NCBI RefSeq assembly: GCF_022458985.1
Contig: NC_061777.1
Location: 8,286,668-8,350,667, forward strand
Reading direction: 5' to 3'
Origin: Mugil cephalus
Lineage: Eukaryota; Chordata; Actinopteri; Mugiliformes; Mugilidae
Length of the DNA stretch: 64,000 nucleotides
Part shown: positions 31,654-43,442 of the stretch, in pieces
Numbering within the stretch: the stretch's first letter is position 1
Layout: each line of letters begins with the position of its first letter
Translations under genes and position numbers: made by a program
Notes under the pieces: model-generated
The model's database searches: none
The model's input: the letters and a program-made list of their open reading frames with translations, nothing else
Told to the model about the DNA's origin: nothing

Positions 31654-34600
31654 ATGGCAAACTCTTTCACCCGCATGATTTCTGGCCGTAACACGGCAGC
31701 GATTTTGGCCATTGGCGCTGGGAGTCTGGCATCTGGATTCCTCCTCAGTGACAGCACTGCCGCTGCTGAGAGGAGGAGGCTCTATCCACCCAGGTACATG
31801 TCTACGAATCTGTATGTGTGCACTTGTGGGAAATCTAAAGAAGAAAGACGTGTATTTGTGGATTTTCTTTCACTGGAAATGTCACCAGGAGATAGTACAA
31901 TATGTATCTATATACTGTAGATGTTTAGTAAAATTCATTTTATATGTATATGTACTTTGACTTAATTGCCAAACATTAAGTTACCTATTGATAACTTTCT
32001 ACAGCGCAGACTTCCCCGACCTGAGGAAGCACAACAACTGCATGGCAGCGGCCCTGACCCCAACCATTTATGCACGCCTGAGAGACAAGACAACACCCAG
32101 CAACTGGACCCTGGACCAGTGCATCCAGACCGGGGTGGACAACCCTGGACACCCCTTCATCAAGACTGTGGGCATGGTAGCTGGAGATGAGGAGAGCTAC
32201 GAGGTTGGAGTTACCGTCTTAAGCATTGGTAGTTATATTGTTCGTGTTTTCACGTCTAAAAAATGTGGCAAATGAGAGCTTGATTTTTTCCCCCATCAGG
32301 TGTTTGCTGAGATCTTCGACCCTGTTATAAAGGATAGACACAACGGCTATGACCCTCGCACAATGAAGCACCCCACTGACCTGGATGCTTCCAAGGTTAC
32401 AAACACAAATCTGTTCACCCCTTTGTTCTCGTTTCACCACACTGTTTTGGTAACCTGACGCTTCCCACTACCTCAGGTGACCTCAGGATTTTTTGATGAA
32501 CGCTACGTGTTGTCATCTCGCGTCCGCACCGGTCGCAGCATCCGTGGGCTGAGCCTCCCTCCCGCGTGCTCTCGCTCTGAGCGCCGGGAAGTGGAGCGCG
32601 TGGTTGTGACGGCTCTGTCCGGCCTGAAGGGAGACCTGGCTGGTCGCTACTACAGCCTGGGGGAGATGACTGAGAGAGAGCAGCAGCAGCTCATTGACGT
32701 TAGTGGCTACACAACACATGCATGCACTCGAGGACAACGCTGGCTTTTTCTTCTCCAACTCACTTTTCGCATCTAACGCCCCCTCCCTCAATTCCTCTGT
32801 CCCTTTGCTGGCTAATCAGGAGCACTTCCTGTTTGATAAACCTGTGTCACCTCTGCTCACATCATCTGGGATGGCCAGAGACTGGCCTGATGCTCGCGGG
32901 ATCTGGTAAGACAGGGTACTTAGTGTAGAAGAAAACCTGCTTTTTTGTAGTTTTAGAAAGCTTGTAAAGCATGTAGTTAGTGTATAAATAGCTTAGAATC
33001 CAAGTTTCGTAAGATATATATAACTTTGAGATTTGAATAGAAACAGTATTTATTTTTTCACTGGAACAGGGGTCTTTAACGTTTTTCAGGCTAAGGAAAC
33101 CCAAACTGATGGAGAGTGGTCTTCTATTATACTGGGCCTAGTGCAAATTATAACTATATATTATAATTAGCATTCTGCATTTAATATTAAGTTATTTAAA
33201 TAATAAACAGGTTCTATTTTTTATTTTTTGTGACAAAACAATCCATTTTAGCCTCAGTAGTTGGCTGACAGGAGCGAGCTGCACTGTTAGCTTCTCTTCT
33301 GCTAATATCTCAGCATGCTTCTGGGATTTTACCTGGGGACTGAATAGGCTCTCGGGAACCTGACAGAGTCAGTGTGTAGTATGTGGCCTGATTGGCTCAG
33401 CAGTGCTTAGATTGACAGGTGTAGTGCGGCACTGTGTGTGAAATGGTGCGCTGTTGAGGCAGTGTGTTGACTTGAAAGATAATGTCTTCTGCCTCCTTTT
33501 ATCACTTTACTAAAATGTGTTGGATTTGTGTTAATGTGTATGTGCAGAAATTTAAATTTGTGGGTGAAAATTAAAAAAAATATATATAAAAATGTGTAAT
33601 CAACCAAAGATTTTGCAGTCTTTGCTCATGCCTCTATTCATCCATTACCTCTACAACTCCAACTTCAGGTTCATTTCTAAAAGTAAAAGTAGAGTTTTTT
33701 CCTATATTATTCTTAAAACCCTGTACCCATCCATTTGATCTGACTCAGGCACAACAACCAGAAGAACTTCTTGATCTGGATCAATGAGGAGGACCACACA
33801 AGGATCATATCCATGGAGAAAGGAGGAAACATGAAGAGGGTGTTCGAAAGGTTCTGCCGAGGTCTTAAACAGGTATGCCTGTGGAAAATGAAGCGACAAG
33901 GCCTCACCTTCTAAAATTAAAGTTTATATCTCAAAAAGCTCCAAACATTTAAAATATAAACTTGAACTTCTAGGTGGAGCAGCTCATTCTGGAGAGAGGA
34001 TGGGAGTTCATGTGGAACGAGCGTCTGGGCTACATCCTCACCTGCCCCTCTAATCTCGGCACCGGGCTCAGGGCTGGTGTGCATGTTCGTCTGCCCCTAC
34101 TCAGCAGGGTAACGCAGGAATCATACTGGCAGTTCAGTTCAATTCAATTTCACACACTTGCAGCAAAAATGATTTGAGATTTGCGTGGTGGTGTTTATGA
34201 TCTAGGACCCTCGCTTCAAAAAGATCCTGGACAACCTGAGGCTACAGAAGAGAGGCACAGGAGGAGTTGACACGGCTGCTACTGGAGACACCTTTGACAT
34301 CTCTAACCTTGACCGTCTGGGCAAGTCAGAGGTAAGTACCTAGGGAATTAAGACAGCAGCTAAACCAAGCAAAAGTCAGAAATGAACCACAGGCCAGGAG
34401 AGTCACAGAGTCAGACGAGGGAAGCAAACATCCACAACACAACAGGTGTGGGCTCTGAATAATCACCCCCCTGCTGTTCTTTAATCTGTAATCCAGACAG
34501 GCAGGGATGTGCCAGTCGAGGTCAGAAGACTGCCTTTCAAGCAGAACTTCTTTACAGGATGTGTACCAACAGGTGTCAATCACATAGATGTGTAAGGTCC

Positions 34601-35509
34601 AGACCTTATCAGGGGGATACTTCCAAACTCACTAGTTCAGAACAGATTTGTCCAACGGTTTAAGTTCATCTGCCTTTTACTAGAAGAAACCCTTAAATGC
34701 ATTTACATTTACATATCTATCAAAGCCAGCCAAGTGCTTGCAGTTGTTGGAGGGTTTCATAACATACGCACCAGTTTGTTCTAGTAGATGACCGACAACA
34801 CAGAGCATCAAAGTGACAGTCATTTAAAAGTACGAGCCCAGGAGGACATCTATAAATAAATAATAATTTTACTGGTGTTCCACTTGTCAAACATACTTAT
34901 CTTTACATTTAGAGTAAGAAAAACACTGTGATTGACTCTTAAATGTAAGTTAATAATTAAGAAAAGGTTCACGAAAAAAGATTCAAGATTCAAAGAGTTT
35001 ATTGTCACATGCACAGTATGCACAGTATAAACCTTTAAAGTAGAATATAAAAAGATACAAATAATACAAGACATAGAATGACTAGCACAAATACCCATGT
35101 CCAAATGAGAGTGTAACAAAACAGTGAAGTGAGACGTAAAAAGAAAGGGAAAACAGTGCAGGAACATGACATGAAGTAGTCCATGATTACAGACTCCAGA
35201 GGAAGTGAACATGCTGAATTTTTGTTCATTTCACTTATTTCAACTCATTCAGCACGTGAGAACAAGTAATCACTGGAATCAGCTGGAGTACGACCTGTAT
35301 AATCCTCAGTCAGGTCATAGAACCGAATCAGAACCCCCGCGACAACATTGCATGTGCCGATACCTCGACTAATGTTATGTGGTGCTCCACAGGTTGAGCT
35401 GGTACAACTAGTGATCGACGGCGTGAACTACCTAATTGAATGCGAGAAGAGGCTGGAGAAGGGGCAGGACATCAAGATCCCTTCCCCGATTGCTCAGTTC
35501 AGGAAGTGA
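31654..35509 (+). CDS. CKMT2: creatine kinase S-type, mitochondrial (sarcomeric), complete
   Basis: Octameric kinase of the muscle mitochondrial intermembrane space that transfers phosphate from ATP to creatine. Exons: 31654-31793, 32005-32203, 32300-32395, 32477-32698, 32820-32905, 33749-33872, 33974-34108, 34206-34331, 35393-35509; total 1,245 bp, 414 residues (human 419). The start has a strong context (ACCATGG) and opens a typical presequence, [20 protein letters not shown], then an Arg-rich cleavage region. Catalytic marks are [12 protein letters not shown] (nucleotide binding), WINEEDHTR (catalytic acid) and [12 protein letters not shown] (active-site Cys). The C-terminus QFRK is one Lys shorter than the human end, which in this family binds cardiolipin. 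The ATG exon begins at an acceptor (31623), so a non-coding first exon lies upstream. Introns 2, 3 and 4 begin GTT. Intron 5 (32906-33748) holds a repeat copy. Confidence 0.96.
33064..33620. mobile_element. non-autonomous DNA element copy in CKMT2 intron 5
   Basis: Begins AACAGGGGTCTTTAACG and shares with 35735-36460 the blocks GGGGACTGAATAGGCTCTCG, GATTGGCTC, TTTAGATTGACAGGT-like, and TTTACTAAAATRTGYTGGAT. Two diverged copies of one family therefore lie within 3 kb. The CAGGGGTCTTCAACG-type end suggests an hAT-like group, but no coding sequence or target duplication was found. Confidence 0.55.
34970..35215 (-). mobile_element. LINE 3' end in CKMT2 intron 8
   Basis: On the minus strand it ends TGACAATAAACTCTTTGAAT followed by CTTGAATC, the well-known 3' terminus of fish L2/RTE-type LINEs. 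Only non-coding 3' sequence is present. Confidence 0.5.
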
Positions 35510-35664
35510 ATCTCACCTCTGCTCCAGCCCTAACCCTGGAATAGAGCAGGTGCTCCAACCGCTGGTCGCTAACTGTTGGTCTTATCAGATATAAGTGGCA
35601 CGTGTAGCTGCGTGCTAAGTGATGTGCACAATACATTTATGACATGTACATGAATTCTTAACAC

Positions 35665-35670
35665 AATAAA
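35665..35670 (+). terminator. polyadenylation signal, CKMT2
   Basis: AATAAA about 155 bp after the CKMT2 stop, followed by a T/G-rich stretch (GTTGTATTGTTTGC). The 3' UTR is therefore short. Confidence 0.7.
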
Positions 35671-35734
35671 CTCTCCTGATAAACAGAGTTGTATTGTTTG
35701 CAGGCGTTGTGGTGGTTTTTACAGCCTCTTAGAA

Positions 35735-36355
35735 CAGGGGTTTTCAGCGTTTATCAGGCCAAGGACCTCCAGGCTGTTGGAGAGATTAAGTGGGGCCCCC
35801 TACCTACTATATGTGTTCTATATTAAAGCCTAGACCTAGTGCTATTTATAAATATACATTATTATCATCAGTTTGCATGCAATATTAAGCAATTCAAATA
35901 ATACACAGATTCAAACATTCTTTTTTTTTTTCATTTGTATCTGCAACAGTAGGGTGGTTATGCAACTGCCGTAAACATAAATAAACCTAACTGGAAGACA
36001 CAGTTGACAGATAAAGAAAATAATTGACAGATTCAAGTTTTGATTTTACCCGGGGACTGAATAGGCTCTCGGCCAATTGCGGGAATCTGACCGAGTCAGC
36101 ATGTCATATTCCGCCTCGTGATTGGCTCGGCAGCGCCAGGGGCGTGTCCTACTATGTACAGGAGGCTTTTAGATTGACAGGTCTCGACTAGTGTGGCGCT
36201 CTGTGTGCGCTGTCGAGACAGCCCAAGTATTGCATGCGATTGAGCGAAGTGCTGACTGAAACATAACATCTTCTTTCTCCATTTATCCCTTTACTAAAAT
36301 ATGCTGGATTCACGTTAATGTGTATTTAAAGAAACTTAAATTTGTGGGGGAAATT

Positions 36356-36400
<45 letters not shown>

Positions 36401-36460
36401 GGTGGTAAAATCTTTGATTGATTAGACAACAGGGGGTACTGCAGTACCCCCTGTTGAAGA
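35735..36460. mobile_element. non-autonomous DNA element, second copy, with terminal palindrome
   Basis: Homologous to 33064-33620 and slightly longer. It starts AACAGGGGTTTTCAGCG, contains an (AT)n tract (36359-36397) and finishes at a perfect 30-bp palindrome (36427-36456, centre CTGCAG, arms CAACAGGGGGTA). The palindrome repeats the ACAGGGG end, so it looks like two element ends meeting head to head. Confidence 0.55.
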
Positions 36461-36474
36461 CCTATGTTGTAGAC

Positions 36475-36812
36475 TAGGGATGTCCGATATTGACTTTTTG
36501 CCGATATCCGATAATGTCCAAATTCTTAATTTCTGATTCCGATATCAACCAATATGGTATACCGATATATGCAGGTGTTTTTTTTTTTTTTTCAGACTAA
36601 TTTTACGTAGCAAGCAACCTGTTAGCCACACTAGCTACACTCTGCTGTTGTTTTGGCTCCGGGTGCGGTTTGATAAGGTCATCAATCGCGGCAGCAGCAG
36701 CACAACCCGGGCATTATGTTATCTGTTTCCATTATTGGTGTTAAACTCGATAAGGATATGAACAGACATTACAAAAATAGGCTAATATTGGCCGATATAT
36801 CGGACATCCCTA
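36475..36812. mobile_element. hAT-type MITE with TIRs and 8-bp target duplication
   Basis: A 338-bp element with inverted ends TAGGGATGTCCGATAT and ATATCGGACATCCCTA. Flanks are TTGTAGAC (36467-36474) and TCTTAGAC (36813-36820), identical at six of eight bases, as expected for an old hAT insertion. Internal GCCGATATCCGATA repeats are typical of this common fish family. It has no transposase. Confidence 0.75.
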
Positions 36813-36820
36813 TCTTAGAC

Positions 36821-38550
36821 CATTTCAACTTGTGGGCTGGAAAAAAAAATAGTGTGTTTGAGACTTGTAAGACACATACCTTTTCAGATTGTTTCATTTA
36901 AACAGCAAGAAGTATAATAGAAATCAAATCATCCTAGTAAGGAAAGCCCTAAAAGTGAGTCTCCTGTCAGCTCCAGATAAACATTGTTCCTTCGGAGGGT
37001 TACCTGGAGGATATGAACCATTAAACTAAAAGTATAAGCTGCCATAACTAGCTCCATCTTACTGCTTACAGTGCCAGCAATCCTGTATTTGAGTATTTTA
37101 TTTATTTTATTCTTATTAAATTATTAGGTTTTGATGCACCAATTACCCATGTAATTGAGTGTTTTAACTTTCTTATATCTGTTTCACTTTTACTGAAGTT
37201 GGACTCTACCTGTTGATCATATGATATTTACTTTGCCCACTTAAAGATAAAGGCAAAACATTAAGCTCAAAATGCTTAGCTCATGAAGCCATAATGCCAC
37301 AACGCAAAAAAAACGAGCTATAAGTAGGTCACACAGAAAAGAAGCCACTCAAGTTGACTGCTCTACCCCTCCCACTGGCCCACTAGTTCCTCTTCTACCT
37401 TGAATGACAGTGTTACTGGGTCATGGCATTCTGCCACCTTTACACGGAGCTATGTTAGACAATAATGCCACGACCTTTGCTTCTTTATAATTAACTGCTG
37501 AACCTCTGCCAGCACAAAGAAGTCCGATCTGACTGCAGCATCAGGCTCCACATCCTTCTGATGATCAGGTTTTCTTCTTAGTTTAATAAATATAAATAAG
37601 ACACGACAATATAATCAGGAAGTAAAAGAATATAAATGAGTCTAAATGATGGATTACCTGTGGTGGTTAACCTGACATTCAGATCTCACCTGCTTCCCAC
37701 ACAAGGCCTTTAATCCGGAGGTAAAAGGCCAAGCTCATTACTGACAGACATAGCGACCAGACAGGACAAACACAGGTAGAAACATTCCCTCTTATTTACA
37801 TGCCTAGAGGAATGAGGGAGTCTACTTCGTAAGTAAAGGCATAGTGCCATGAGAAATTAGTGTTTTAATTATTTGGGTGAGTGGTTCTTTCAAATCCTGC
37901 TGCTCGGAGAGTATTTCTGAGTCACTCTTCCTTTTCTGGCAGCAGATTAATGACGTAGATCTATTAATGCTATTAGAGATCCACACTAAAGAGCTGCTCA
38001 GAAGCTGTGTGTGTGTCTATGACTGAATGCCGGCAAACAATTACTGCTGCAATTATAACGATTTGAACGAGGCTAGGATTTAATTGATAGATGCCAAAAT
38101 TGGATTTTCTCAGCAGGAATAGACAGATGAGTGGCGTTCAACAGGGTTTTCAGCCTACCCAAGTGTACCGTGAGCATCCATGTGATGTTTCTAGGTGGCC
38201 CATGAGAAGCACATGCTAGATAGGCTGTTGGACAGCAATGAGCACTAATATTTAACACCGAGCGGTTAAATATTAACATTTCCCGGTGACGATTCATTCC
38301 CAGCACCGCTTACTAAGGAGTCAAGTGTTTTGAGTAAGTTTCTTTCACGAAGGTGGGACAAATATGTATATACAGATATGTTTCAAATGTGCAAACACTT
38401 ACTAATGCTGAAAATTCCTTTGCAACAAGAGATTAATGATGAATCGAAATCAATGCAATCAAAGATGCAATGCAATGCAATAAAAGATGACTGACAGACA
38501 CTCCCCAAACACAATAAAATGCTGGAACGAAGCCAGTGTGGTGATTATTC
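36821..38550. other. CKMT2 to Ly6-like gene spacer
   Basis: AT-rich intergenic DNA. No gene, repeat family or strong motif seen beyond short AT runs. It must include the distal promoter of the Ly6-like gene. Confidence 0.6.
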
Positions 38551-38557
38551 CTGAGGT

Positions 38558-38564
38558 TATAAAA
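38558..38564 (+). promoter_or_regulatory. TATA box of the Ly6-like gene
   Basis: TATAAAA, 94 bp upstream of the start codon. Transcription would start near 38590, leaving a 5' UTR of about 70 bases. Its position fits the small gene downstream. Confidence 0.6.
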
Positions 38565-38657
38565 ACTCACAAAGCCCTGAGTGAGTTTTAATTTGTTATC
38601 ACAAGTCTTACGAGTTGTTGATCTTCCACTCTCTCCTATTTGATCAAAAGGCTCAAA

Positions 38658-39255
38658 ATGAGGCTGCTTGTATCTCTGGCTGTCATCTGTATAACGCTGT
38701 CAACAGGTAAGATCTGCAATGATGGGCAATCAGCACAGAAATGAAGGATAGAATTGATTTAATTAGTATTGTGTGACTTTCTGATTGTCATGCATCTTTC
38801 TTTGCCTGTAGCGAGCGGGTTAAAGTGTTACACCTGCTGGGGAGCAAACCCCGGCACCTGTAACGAAGTATGGCAATGTCATCACCATTTTGACCGCTGT
38901 TCCACGACCATAGGTAGGCTTCATACCTCCACTGCCAGTGGCTTATACATCATGTATTATGTATTGCATCAGTGCCTTTCAAAGTCTTTAATCTGAGCAG
39001 TAGTTCTGTGAATTATTAATTAATTATTAATTATTCCATATTTTAATATATTCAGTTAAACTTTTGCTGTATTTCTTTGGTGCAGTTTCTGACAATCAGA
39101 TCAACAAACAATGCATGAGAAGCGATATGTGCCATATAGTTCGTTCGACGGGCATCAAATGCTGCGACACAGACCTGTGTAATGGAACAACACGCAACGG
39201 AGTCAGCGTTCTTCTTCTCCTAGCACCGTTGGCCATCATCATGCGCTTCATCTGA
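38658..39255 (+). CDS. small GPI-anchored Ly6/uPAR-domain protein
   Basis: Three exons, 38658-38706, 38812-38913 and 39086-39255, join in frame to 106 residues. Residues 1-17 form a signal peptide (MRLLVSLAVICITLSTA). The mature part has ten cysteines in the Ly6 order: LKCYTC, GTC, WQC, DRC, KQC, DMC, KCC and the closing LCN. This is the three-finger fold of CD59, Ly6 and lynx proteins. The tail after LCNGTTRNG is hydrophobic (VSVLLLLAPLAIIM), as for a GPI anchor added near Asn/Gly; NGT could be glycosylated. The three-exon structure is also typical. Such proteins act at the cell surface in complement control, receptor modulation or adhesion, and the sequence does not say which. A CD59- or PSCA/lynx-like relative is possible. 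I recognise no orthologue at this place in mammals. Confidence 0.88.
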
Positions 39256-42200
39256 AGCTTCAGGTCCTAATTTGTAGATTTCACGAAATAATATCAGATG
39301 TGGTTCTTTACATTTCCAAACATACACCCAAAGTGAAGGAAGCGTAGTGGTAATCTACGAGCTGGAAAGAAAAAAATGTGGTCGTCTTTCGGTGAGAATT
39401 TGCTCTTTGTACTGAATCTGTCTCTGAATTTCCAATAACTTTTATGTTTTGTACGTGTCCATATTCAAAAGTGACTGTATAGTTTGAAATATTTGTGCTG
39501 TATAAATGTCATGTACCAGATATGAAATGTATATTTTTTAAAAAATAACATATTACACTTTGTGAAACTATGGATGATGATTAGTCATTGTTTGCTCACG
39601 TATAAACAAGACCTTTGTCACACCTGTTGTCATTCAGACTGGATTTTTTTTTTTTGTTTCATATAAAGATAAAAAAAATGTCAACATACCGAGAGAGTAT
39701 AACTACTTTGATCATACTAAAACTACAGACAATTAATTAATATCTGGTGTTATATTTTAGAAGAAATTAACTTGGAAAAAAATACAGCACAGCCATTGGC
39801 AGAATGTGTGTACTTATAGAAACCAAGCAGAAGAGGGCAGTATAGGAGAAACCACAAAATTGGTGAGATTATAGGTCAGAAAAATAATATGTATATGAGT
39901 GCATCACATATCACAAGTGTATTATTACATCACCTAGCTTCTTTTAACCGCATTTAACTTAATTGTGCACATAAACATGTCACTAAGAAGAATCTGTTTC
40001 AGCAGTGTTTCGATATGTCTGCGTCAGGGAAATAGAGGGTGTGATTATAACATAATTCTATATTAAACTTAAATAAATAAATAAAAATAAATAAATAAGA
40101 AATTGGGACATTTTTGGGACTGTGCAGGTCAGAAAGAGTCCAGACAAGACGATCATCTGTTCTGATCTCTAGTCAGAGTGAGCTATTACTGTGATTGTGT
40201 ATAAAAATGCCTTTGTCCAGTCGCCCTTGCGGTAATGTGTTTTGCAAATTAAAAGGCGAAACACAACAACTGGAACTTGACCCAGCAGTCGCTCCAGTTA
40301 CTCCTCCCATAGCCGTGTGTAAAGAGGAAGGGCAACATGAAAACATATTCTCCTGACCTATTTTCCTAACTAAAATTTTAATCACCACAAATGTTACGAC
40401 ACATCACCATATATTTTATGTGTCTGCGTGCCAATGCAATAAAGAGTCGCAGTAGATTGTGAGTTAATCATTTTACTACTAGAGATTTTGCTTTATAAGT
40501 TCTCAACTAATTACGCAATATCAAACGTATGGCTTTTTATTACTGGCAGCTACATAATATTCTTTGTGGACTCTGGTCAGATGCTCAGCACAACGAGAAA
40601 GACTCACAACTGACTCACAAGTCAAGTAAATCCTATTAGGCAGTGGATGAACAATGCACTTTGTGTAATGCTGTTGACATGTTTTCTCCAGGGTCAGGTG
40701 GTGGTGTGAACTTGGTTTAAAGTTCTTTAAAGAGGCGCAGAGAGCTACAAGGCTGTCAGCGTTGATTAATCTGTGTGAATGTCCAGCTACCGATGTCGGT
40801 ACGTTATTGTGAGGTCAGCTCATCTCATGCTCTCTCCACCACATAAAACATATACATTTTCACATCAGCGACAGTTAATCTGACACCGGTCAAGCTGAAT
40901 GATTCTGCTTTCTCTATGTCACCTCAATGTTTCTTTATGTCTAAGTAGTTGCGCAACATGGTGTTCTGTGAATAACAGCTTTCCCGGAAGAGAACGGGAG
41001 GGGAGGAGGACGTTGAATAGCAGTAACAGATCTTCTTCATGTAATCACTAACCAGTCCAATGTGAGTAAAATCTTAGATAAACAGAATTTCCTAATCCTG
41101 TTACTTCATGTTATTAATAACGCATGCATGTGTCACCCTGTGCAGGGTCGCGCATCATCCATAAGGACTTGTGAGCCCTTTTGGCTCGGTGTGTGACAAA
41201 GTCATTTCCAGTTCCACCATCACAGGCCACTATAAATACAAAAAATCACACTCCGTTCCTTTCAGTAGCATCCAGAGTGTGTTACATTCTCTAATGAAGA
41301 CTGAAAGTTGCAACACATCGAGCGAAAAAAAAAAAAAAGAAAAGAAAAAAAGACATCCGCTGGTTAATTGAATCATCATGGCTGAGCAGGTTTGAGATTA
41401 ATTCCACGTAAGGAGAAGATCAAAAGCGAGCCAGTCAGAAGGATGTCAAGGGGAATAAGAGCACTGAGGCTTGTGGGATAATCCCTTTAAGAGCTGCACA
41501 GTAATTCAGACTGAGGATCCTCGGCTGTACTGTATGGGGAGAGATCAGGGTTAAACTGTCAGTGATGGCGAGGGGTCACACACAAATGTGTAATCCACAT
41601 TGGCTCTATTATTCTGTGCACTCCGCGTTAAGCTGTTTACATTATGATTCTGATAAACCACTATGAAGTGTCTCAGAGTTCGTCTCTGGAACAGATTGGA
41701 TTACCAGTAGATAAGAGAAACATAAACGTCATTGCTTAATACTGATTGCCAAGAACATCTTTTCATACAGTGGAATACATGTTCACATTGTATGTATACG
41801 TACACACACACACATACGTGTCACTGCAGAGTATATCAATGGAATCCTGCAAGGATCTGATCTAAAATTAGACTTTTTGCTTGTGGATTCTTGATGCAAG
41901 GCGTGTACGTGCCTGCGCAAAGAACATTCTGTGTTAACAGGGTCGAAGCAATTCATTTTAGCGTCTCCTACAGAGGCAATTTATGCAGTTGGAAGGTTGT
42001 CTGCTCAATGTCCTCTGATCATGGTGACCACAGTCTACAGATGAAGGGCAATAAAAAAAAGGCCCATGACTGAGTGTGAGTGCACATTAACATGTAATTT
42101 TTAAAGTTTGTGTTTGTGACTTGCGTTGGCATCCTAGCATTTACCAGCTAGCATGAATCACCGTTTAGTATTAAGGTTGCTGCTGATTTGGATTAAAGCT

Positions 42201-42980
42201 TCAAATGAAAAAAACAAACAAACAAATTATCTGAGGAGGGCAGGAACGTCTGGACCAATTTTCATGGCAACATAATATTTCCGCTGACCCAAGATATTAA
42301 GAGAAAACTGGATAATTAATCTGGGACCACTGATTGCATTTGAGTCCTGTCTGGACAAATGTGGGATGGAATTAGTGACATGAAGGCAGAGAAAACTAAT
42401 GAAGTTGCTACTGTCCTGCTCATTTTCCAGAACAAATTAATCATGTCCTGAATGTTACATAAACCTTTGAGCTTAGCTTAGTACATAATATAGTCAATTG
42501 TTTGCAGCCATCAGGAGAAGAAGAAGCGATTGCCTTTACTGAATTATTACTGATTATTATCTCACATCAGACAATGCTGCCTTACACTATGTAAAGAGAT
42601 ACGTGCATTTGTCTAACTCTTTAAAAATCCGTTAAGTCTGCTGTTGCAGGCTTGACTTTCTAAATCCTGACAACAGAACCGAGGGGAGGCTCAGGAGAGT
42701 AGTTCAGATCACCCGACATGCTGAAAGGTTAATGTCTCGGCAAAAGATTACCGCATTCCACAGCTGTCAAACTGCAGCGCCACATCAGGACACAACGCTT
42801 GTTAAGCGTTCGACTAGACTCAAGAACACCGCGTATTCAGCGCTAGAGAAAAAAACGCAACAATGGGTAAGACAATAGCAAAACAAAACAAACACCAGGT
42901 GCAGTCCTCTTAACAAAGTCCAAGAAGGTTAATGAGGTGACTCACAAAAGACAAACATTGAAAATGTGCTTCATCATGCA
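39256..42980. other. spacer between Ly6-like gene and CRHBP (tail to tail)
   Basis: Starts with the Ly6-like 3' UTR. No canonical AATAAA is close; the nearest candidates are weak A/T strings near 39540. (AAAT)n lies at 40068-40098 and an A-rich run at 41325-41350. No second Ly6 copy was found. Confidence 0.6.
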
Positions 42981-42987
42981 ATTCATA

Positions 42988-42993
42988 TTTATT
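42988..42993 (-). terminator. polyadenylation signal, CRHBP
   Basis: AATAAA on the minus strand, about 450 bases past the CRHBP stop. The 3' UTR between them includes the dinucleotide repeat at 43349-43393. No closer canonical signal was seen. Confidence 0.5.
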
Positions 42994-43345
42994 CTTAAAC
43001 TGTCAAGGCGATATAAACAGAAGAGGCTGCAGGGCTGCGAAGCTGTAACTAATACAAAGCAAGAACAGAGGAAGAGTTTAAAATGAACGAATCTGCCAAC
43101 AAATGCGATTTATCACAGACTGCCATGGCATGGCTGAAAAGAAGACAGTATCAGGTCGACCATCACCCAGAAATCTGCATTAGTAGAACAATTATTTAAA
43201 TAAATATGCTCAAAGAAAGATTAACGTAACGAGGTCTCAAAATAAAATATTTGGCAAATAATACAAAATACTTACTGACAGTATTAGTTAAATGAGACAT
43301 TTTCATTTTAAAGTGGTATTTTTACAGAGAGATGGATGACTGTGT

Positions 43346-43348
<3 letters not shown>

Positions 43349-43393
<45 letters not shown>
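43349..43393. repeat. (GT)n microsatellite in CRHBP 3' UTR
   Basis: About 22 GT units on the plus strand, so (CA)n in the CRHBP messenger, 50-95 bases after the stop. Confidence 0.95.
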
Positions 43394-43394
<1 letters not shown>

Positions 43395-43442
43395 ACAGTA
43401 GAGTGTGCATATGTATGTACGGATGGATGGATGCGAGAGGTC

